Shown here in pieces: positions 57,956 to 64,000 of a stretch of 64,000 nucleotides of DNA (position 1 is the first letter of the stretch; each line of letters starts with the position of its first letter). The notes under the pieces were generated by a model. The model was given only the letters and a program-made list of their open reading frames with translations. It was not told the origin of the DNA and made no database searches. The stretch spans positions 1,178,001-1,242,000 of the forward strand of contig NZ_CP119862.1 in assembly GCF_029338175.1 (NCBI RefSeq). Direction: 5' to 3'. The position numbers were made by a program, and so were the translations under genes. Origin of the DNA: Citrobacter enshiensis (GTDB lineage Bacteria; Pseudomonadota; Gammaproteobacteria; Enterobacterales; Enterobacteriaceae).

Positions 57956-58498
57956 TTCTGAAAATTACCGTTAAATCAGTTTGAAATCAGTAAATTATTG
58001 CTATTTTGCTTTATTTGCTTACGGTGCTCTATCCAGTGCATTTAACGCTGGCAAACTCAATCCTGTAACACAAAACTATTTGTCCGCTCGAAAAGACACC
58101 GCAACTGTGAGCCTGTTTTCAGAGCCTAAGCCGATAAGGAATGAGAATGCAGCGCACTGTAACACATAAACCGGATAGCCCCAATAATGACGATGTTTTA
58201 GCCGCAGCTGAAAAGTGGGATACCTGCAAATCTGCTATCCCAGTACAGACATTAAAATCTGTGTTGCTGCCGTCAAAACGATTCTCATCAGCCCACTGAA
58301 TGGTCTGAACTCGCGATTCAACTGCCGTGCGATAAAGTATCAGGAATGGCTGCGGGTGGCCTGTGCGCCAAATCTGTTCGTGTTACGCCTAAACTAAAAG
58401 TTGCGATGATGTAGTGATATCATATTGTTATAGTTGATTAACGATAATACTTGGGTTATTGTTATTTAATATATGCTTATGGAAAAGACGACGAAGCT
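57956..58498. other. Gene-poor AT-rich gap after yfhL
   Basis: In E. coli the gap between yfhL and yfhH holds the shoB/ohsC toxin-antisense pair; I do not find it here. A 50-codon ORF at 58147-58299 has AAGGA six bases before its ATG and encodes an unrecognised hydrophilic peptide (MQRTVTHKPDSPNNDDVLAA...). No known domain is visible in either strand, and a gene remnant is as likely as a gene. The last 100 bases are very AT-rich, as expected for the promoter of the following gene. Confidence 0.5.
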
Positions 58499-59308
58499 AT
58501 GAGGGTTAAATTATATAAGTTTACTGAGGCTGGAAATAATAGCTATACGTTTCGCTGGACAAAAAGACATTATGAGTATTGCATGGATAATGATATATTT
58601 CTTAGCCATGGAAATAAAAAAATTTATAAGGAAAGGAATTTATTTCTTTTTTCAAAGGGCGATAAAATTAAAATTGAAGACAATGTTATCGCTGAGCAAT
58701 ACTCAACAATGCCGGTCAGGAACTTTTCCAGTGTTGGCGCGTTTTCATTTCCAACCTGTCATTTTTCAGGCAATGTAACTATTGGTAGGTTTTGCAGTAT
58801 TGCATCAAATGTGAAGATTATGGGTGGCAATCATCCAATAAATCGCTTTACAACTCATATGGTTACTTATAATGGAGAGTTTGATAAGTATGCTATGAAT
58901 GAGTTTAGTGGTTCATGGGAGTTGAAGCCGTTCATAACAAAAACCAACAACCCGATTATAGGTAATGATGTTTGGATTGGAAATGATGTCGTATTAAAAG
59001 GAGGGGTAAAGATTGGTGATGGGGCGGTTGTTGCGGCTAATTCAGTTGTGACTAAAGATATACCACCGTATGCCATTGTGGCAGGGATCCCTGCGAAAAT
59101 CATCAGATACAGATTTGCATCTGATGTTATTGAGGAATTATTAAAAATAAAATGGTGGAACTATAATTACGTCGATTTACCTGACAATAATAAATGTGAT
59201 GACATTAATTATTTTGTTAGGGAAATGAGTGATATGATTTCGGCTGGAAGCATAAAAGAAAAAATATATAAAAAATTTAATCTTTCAGAAGTATTCCGAA
59301 CTCTTTGA
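58499..59308 (+). CDS. CatB-like hexapeptide-repeat O-acetyltransferase
   Basis: A 269-residue protein (ATG at 58499; a longer frame from 58451 lacks a good ribosome-binding site). Residues about 92-106 and 151-203 are left-handed beta-helix hexapeptide repeats (VTIGRFCSIA, IIGNDVWIGNDVVLKGGVKIGDGAVVAANSVVTKDIPPYAIVAGIPAK), with the catalytic-type histidine in GGNHP (His112). This is the xenobiotic/CatB and sugar O-acetyltransferase architecture; members acetylate chloramphenicol or, more often, surface polysaccharide. The first 85 residues are an extra domain I do not recognise. Codons are strikingly A/T-rich compared with neighbours, so the gene is probably acquired. It stands alone, so a polysaccharide target is only an inference. 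Confidence 0.8.
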   Translation: MRVKLYKFTEAGNNSYTFRWTKRHYEYCMDNDIFLSHGNKKIYKERNLFLFSKGDKIKIEDNVIAEQYSTMPVRNFSSVGAFSFPTCHFSGNVTIGRFCSIASNVKIMGGNHPINRFTTHMVTYNGEFDKYAMNEFSGSWELKPFITKTNNPIIGNDVWIGNDVVLKGGVKIGDGAVVAANSVVTKDIPPYAIVAGIPAKIIRYRFASDVIEELLKIKWWNYNYVDLPDNNKCDDINYFVREMSDMISAGSIKEKIYKKFNLSEVFRTL

Positions 59309-59445
59309 ACCACATTGGACTTTGCGGAATAACGCTGTTGAGTATCCAGAAGCCACAATTGATGCATTTTTTGGTGATTAACAGCGCCATCAGGATACTC
59401 TCAAAACATCACAAATCGGGCGGGCATTATACGCGCATTCTTTGC

Positions 59446-60294
59446 TCAGACCAGTTTTTTTACCAGCGCCTCGCTGTGTCTGATTCGTTCCGGCGCGTGT
59501 TCCAAATCCTGTTGAACCAGCGCCATAAAAAGCACATCGGTGAGCATCATTTGAGCATGCGTGGAAGAAATAGCCCCACTACGGGTGGCCTGCTCCTCCG
59601 CAATGGTATACAGGCAATGTGTGGCGCGCTGCTGCAATGCGTTAGGCGTAAATCCGGTGATGGCCAGGATTTTCCCTCCCACCAACAATGTTTCATCTGC
59701 CGCCAGATTAAGCTCTCTGCGCTCACCCGTGTAAGAGATAGCCAGCAGCAGATCCTCCGAAGAGAGCGCCTGAACCGTTGCCAGCAGGGCGTGCATATCG
59801 CGCTCGACGACAGCATTAAAGCCTATCTTCATGAGCTTCCAGGCAAAGTTTTGAGCAACAAGGCCAGACGCGCCAATCCCAGTCAGGACAATCCGGCGGG
59901 CGCGACGTAGCATCGTCACACTCTCTATCAGCTTTTCTTCACTGTTGACGTCGAGCGTAGCGTGCATCGCCGCCACATTTTCTTTAATCAGCTTTTCGCC
60001 AACCAGGCGCATGGGATCATCGCCACGGATCAGATTGTGGACGGGAACAGACTGAGGATTCGGATTACTCACCAGCGCTTCGCTGATCGCCAGTTTGAGT
60101 GCCGGAAAGCCTTTAAACCCCATTTTTTGCGCGAATTTCACCACGCTGGACTGACTGATGCCCACTTCGGCGGCAAGTTGCTGCGAGCTGAGATACCGCG
60201 CGTTATCCGGTTGCGAAAGAAGATAATCCGCAAGCTTCTTATCGCTTTGTGCGAGATGGGGATAACGCTGACGAATACGGATCAAACAGTTCAT
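59446..60294 (-). CDS. yfhH: RpiR/MurR-family transcriptional regulator YfhH
   Basis: A 282-residue regulator with an N-terminal RpiR helix-turn-helix (SSQQLAAEVGISQSSVVKFAQKMGFKGFPALK) and a C-terminal SIS sugar-phosphate-binding domain (about 125-255; LTGIGASGLVAQNFAWKLM). It is divergent from murQ with a 116-bp shared promoter region. In E. coli K-12 murQ is paired with murR elsewhere, so here YfhH is the probable regulator of murQ, with MurNAc 6-phosphate the expected ligand. The ATG at 60294 gives the E. coli YfhH length. Confidence 0.92.
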   Translation of the reverse strand: MNCLIRIRQRYPHLAQSDKKLADYLLSQPDNARYLSSQQLAAEVGISQSSVVKFAQKMGFKGFPALKLAISEALVSNPNPQSVPVHNLIRGDDPMRLVGEKLIKENVAAMHATLDVNSEEKLIESVTMLRRARRIVLTGIGASGLVAQNFAWKLMKIGFNAVVERDMHALLATVQALSSEDLLLAISYTGERRELNLAADETLLVGGKILAITGFTPNALQQRATHCLYTIAEEQATRSGAISSTHAQMMLTDVLFMALVQQDLEHAPERIRHSEALVKKLV

Positions 60295-60352
60295 GGGCTC
60301 TCCTGGCGAAAACGTGATGGCGACAACGACACAAAATTTCACTCGCCTGAAT

Positions 60353-60397
60353 GAATATAATATTCCATTATAGATAATTATTATGAATTAAAAATTC
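60353..60397. promoter_or_regulatory. Twin palindromic operators between yfhH and murQ
   Basis: Two perfect 13-bp inverted repeats, GAATAT-A-ATATTC at 60353-60365 and GAATT-AAA-AATTC at 60385-60397, share the GAAT...ATTC ends and are 32 bp apart centre to centre. The second lies three bases before the murQ ribosome-binding site region. They are the obvious candidate binding sites for the RpiR-type regulator. Confidence 0.6.
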
Positions 60398-60410
60398 CTG
60401 AGGAGAAGAA

Positions 60411-61304
<894 letters not shown>

Positions 61305-61393
61305 AAAGACGAGCATGGCAGCGACGGGGGAGCGAGCTGTTCATCTTTGATGTGACACGACTGTGTGCATTAACGATTGTTGCCGGAAAAGTG

Positions 61394-61453
61394 ATGTTCT
61401 ATCTGTTAGGCTATTTAATAGCAGTTGTCGCCGGGTTTTTGCTGACCAGGTAG
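61394..61453 (+). CDS. Candidate 19-residue membrane peptide
   Basis: ATG at 61394 (or GTG at 61391), with CCGGAAAA five bases upstream, encodes MFYLLGYLIAVVAGFLLTR: one hydrophobic helix with an arginine at its end, the usual shape of a small inner-membrane protein. It lies in the 179-bp gap between murQ and pgpC, on their strand. I do not recognise it. Confidence 0.45.
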   Translation: MFYLLGYLIAVVAGFLLTR

Positions 61454-61483
61454 CCGGAGTTCAACGAACCAGAGGAGCAGGGT

Positions 61484-62119
61484 TTGACCAGCCACGAGCG
61501 TCGTGTCGTATTTTTTGATTTGGATGGTACGTTACACCAGCAGGATATGTTTGGCAGTTTCCTGCGTTATCTGTTGCGTCGCCAGCCGCTGAATGTGCTG
61601 CTCGTGCTGCCTTTACTGCCGATCATTGCGATTGCGTTGGCGATAAAAGGGCGGGCTGCTCGCTGGCCCATGAGTCTTCTGTTGTGGGGATGTACCTTCG
61701 GCCACAGCGAAGCGCGCCTGAAAGCGCGTCAGGCTGACTTTGTGCGTTGGTTTCGGGATAACGTCACCGCGTTTCCGATTGTGCAGGAACGTCTCACAAC
61801 CTATTTGTTGAGTTCTGACGCCGATATCTGGCTTATCACCGGCTCTCCGCAGTCGCTGGTCGAGCAGGTCTATTTTGATACGCCATGGCTGCCGCGCGTT
61901 AACCTGATCGCCAGTCAGATCCAGCGAGGCTACGGTGGCTGGGTATTGCCCCTGCGTTGCCTGGGGCACGAAAAAGTCGCGCAACTTGAGCGGCAGATTG
62001 GCACGCCGCTACGTCTGTATAGTGGATACAGCGACAGCAAGCAGGACAACCCGTTACTCTACTTTTGTCAGCATCGCTGGCGCGTCACACCGCGCGGCGA
62101 GCTCCAGCAGCTGGAATAG
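61484..62119 (+). CDS. pgpC: Phosphatidylglycerophosphatase C
   Basis: A 211-residue HAD-superfamily phosphatase with the nucleophile motif FFDLDGTL (residues 9-16), a hydrophobic membrane segment near 35-52 and the YSGYSDSKQDNPLL motif. It removes phosphate from phosphatidylglycerol phosphate, one of three such enzymes in enterics. The start is a TTG at 61484 with AGAGGAG before it, and the product begins MTSHERRVVFF. Confidence 0.95.
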   Translation: MTSHERRVVFFDLDGTLHQQDMFGSFLRYLLRRQPLNVLLVLPLLPIIAIALAIKGRAARWPMSLLLWGCTFGHSEARLKARQADFVRWFRDNVTAFPIVQERLTTYLLSSDADIWLITGSPQSLVEQVYFDTPWLPRVNLIASQIQRGYGGWVLPLRCLGHEKVAQLERQIGTPLRLYSGYSDSKQDNPLLYFCQHRWRVTPRGELQQLE

Positions 62120-62144
62120 TGCAAAGCAGAGCGTCTGTGTATAA

Positions 62145-62678
<534 letters not shown>

Positions 62679-62686
62679 GCGTCGCG

Positions 62687-64000
62687 TTAGTCTTCCGCTT
62701 TTTTCTTCGGCGGCAACAGTAAGGTCGGCGAAGGCATCAGGTAGGCCGAGGACGACTGAGACAAAAACGAGGAGAGGGAGAGCCTCTCTTTACCAAACTC
62801 CTCCGCAGACACCGCCGGGTAGTCCTGCGCCAGTTTCATCGTTGCTGCAGCCTGTTTTTCTTTCTCCTGCAGATAACCGACCAGGCTTATTTGATACTTG
62901 CGAATATTTTCCACATAGGCGTAAGCTTCATGCCCGCGCGCATAGCCATAGGTCAACTTACTGTAATACGGTTTCTGGCTGAGCAGCGGCAAGCGCTGCT
63001 TTACATCGGACCAACTGTCCGGATTCCCTTTGGTTTTTACCGTTAACGCCCGGGCGTCGAGCATGTGCGCATAGCCCATATTGTAAGCGATGAGCGCAAA
63101 CCAGATACGCTCTTCTTCGGGGACGGTATCAGGGACTTTGCTCATCATATCCTGCAGATACCGCGCGCCGCCGCTGATGCTCTGTTCGGCGTCGGTCCTG
63201 TCGGTCAACCCCAGACTCTGGGCGGTATTCCTGGTGAGCATCATCATGCCGCGGACGCCGGTTGGCGAGGTGGCCTGCGCATCCCAGTGGGATTCCTGAT
63301 ACGCGATAGCCGCCAGTAAACGCCAGTCGATCTCCTGCGCATACTTCTGAAACAGTGGTTTCAGCTCCGGCAGCACGCTATCCACCGCGCGTAAGAAGGT
63401 GCGGGTATCAACATAATCAAAGTCGCCGCCGTGACCCAAATATTTCTCTTCCAGTCGCGCCAGAGAACCGTCTTCATTAATGGCGTTAAAAAAATCGAGC
63501 AGGGCTGCCGAGAGCGTATTGTCATCATCCAGTTGGCTGAACCAGGTGACAGGCTGCTCGTCGGTGATATCCAGCGCAACGGCCAGCTCAGGGTGTACGC
63601 GTTGGAACAAGCTGATGGCCACCGAGTCTGCGATGGTGTAGTCCAGTTCGCCGCTGATCACCGCTTCCATCAGTTCCGTTGTGCCTTTTTTGTCATCGAC
63701 TTTCCAACTGAGTTCGGGGTACTTCGTCTCTTTCAGGGCGCGTAAGTGATTCACGACCACATGACCCGGCGCAATGGTGAGCTGGTTTTCATTCACGGTG
63801 GCAAGCGTTCGCGGGCGGTATTGTCCGACCCGATAGACCACCTGCTGAGAAACAGAGTAGTACGTTGGACCCGATTGGTAGTTTTTCACGCGCTCGCTGT
63901 TATAGACCAGACCTGCGGCCAGCAGGTCGGCATCGCCGCTGTCCAGATCGTCAAACAACTGGCTGATGTTCTGACGCACGGTGATTTTCAGCTTTACGCC
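62687..64000 (-). CDS. mltF: Membrane-bound lytic transglycosylase F, 5' truncated by window edge
   Basis: The last 437 residues; the frame is open to the window edge and E. coli MltF has 518. Visible are most of the SBP_bac_3 (amino-acid-binding-like) domain and the C-terminal lytic transglycosylase domain with the catalytic glutamate in [14 protein letters not shown] and the [13 protein letters not shown] motif. It cleaves the glycan strands of peptidoglycan at the outer membrane. The C terminus differs in length and sequence from E. coli after the transglycosylase domain. Confidence 0.95.
   Translation of the reverse strand, partial: GVKLKITVRQNISQLFDDLDSGDADLLAAGLVYNSERVKNYQSGPTYYSVSQQVVYRVGQYRPRTLATVNENQLTIAPGHVVVNHLRALKETKYPELSWKVDDKKGTTELMEAVISGELDYTIADSVAISLFQRVHPELAVALDITDEQPVTWFSQLDDDNTLSAALLDFFNAINEDGSLARLEEKYLGHGGDFDYVDTRTFLRAVDSVLPELKPLFQKYAQEIDWRLLAAIAYQESHWDAQATSPTGVRGMMMLTRNTAQSLGLTDRTDAEQSISGGARYLQDMMSKVPDTVPEEERIWFALIAYNMGYAHMLDARALTVKTKGNPDSWSDVKQRLPLLSQKPYYSKLTYGYARGHEAYAYVENIRKYQISLVGYLQEKEKQAAATMKLAQDYPAVSAEEFGKERLSLSSFLSQSSSAYLMPSPTLLLPPKKKAED

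Noticed and set aside
58215-58397. 60-codon frame in the gap before the acetyltransferase
   Set aside because: No ribosome-binding site and no recognisable protein; overlaps a better-supported small frame.

Overview
The window is a chromosomal segment from a member of the Enterobacteriaceae, most likely Citrobacter or a close relative. Gene order and protein sequences follow the smpB-ssrA to tadA-mltF region of Escherichia coli and Salmonella almost gene for gene, shown in the opposite orientation to the usual E. coli map for ssrA-smpB. The 16S sequence is enterobacterial, and BIME/REP repeats typical of enterics lie between several genes.

Layout. Bases 1-1867 are the right end of a P2-like prophage (gpD, Ogr, and a BRCT-domain cargo gene) that abuts the 3' end of the tmRNA gene ssrA. 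Then follow smpB, ratA-ratB, bamE, recN, nadK, grpE, corB, ypjD, ffh and the rpsP-rimM-trmD-rplS operon. A DUF2946/PepSY membrane pair absent from this place in E. coli K-12 precedes yfiR-dgcN-yfiB (c-di-GMP control), yfiL, aroF-tyrA and pheL-pheA (aromatic amino acids), raiA, bamD, rluD-pgeF and clpB. A complete rrn operon (16S, tRNA-Glu, 23S, 5S) occupies 28330-33808, at the position of E. coli rrnG. It is followed by kgtP, yfiM, pssA, pka, tapT, trxC, yfiF, ung, grcA, srmB, yfiC, nadB, the rseD-rpoE-rseA-rseB-rseC envelope-stress operon and the lepA-lepB / rnc-era-recO-pdxJ-acpS cluster, then yfhL. An AT-rich insert with a hexapeptide-repeat acetyltransferase separates yfhL from a divergent yfhH/murQ pair, then pgpC, tadA and the start-truncated mltF.

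Regulation is readable in many places: sigma-32 promoters for grpE and clpB, LexA boxes for recN, TyrR boxes for aroF, the pheL attenuator, a NadR box for nadB, two FNR boxes for grcA, a CRP palindrome upstream of raiA, a sigma-E promoter inside the rseD leader ORF, an RNase III-type stem in the rnc leader, and P1/P2 promoters with boxA for rrn.

Most of the window is ordinary core genome. The points that most deserve a second look are: many one-base insertions at highly conserved 16S and 23S positions, which look like unpolished consensus errors unless the operon is defective; a pair of perfect 13-bp palindromes 32 bp apart between an RpiR-family regulator and murQ; the BRCT cargo gene at the prophage/ssrA junction; several unannotated small ORFs with good ribosome-binding sites; and a likely CUG start codon for corB. 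I did not find a CRISPR array, a complete insertion sequence or a recognisable anti-phage system.
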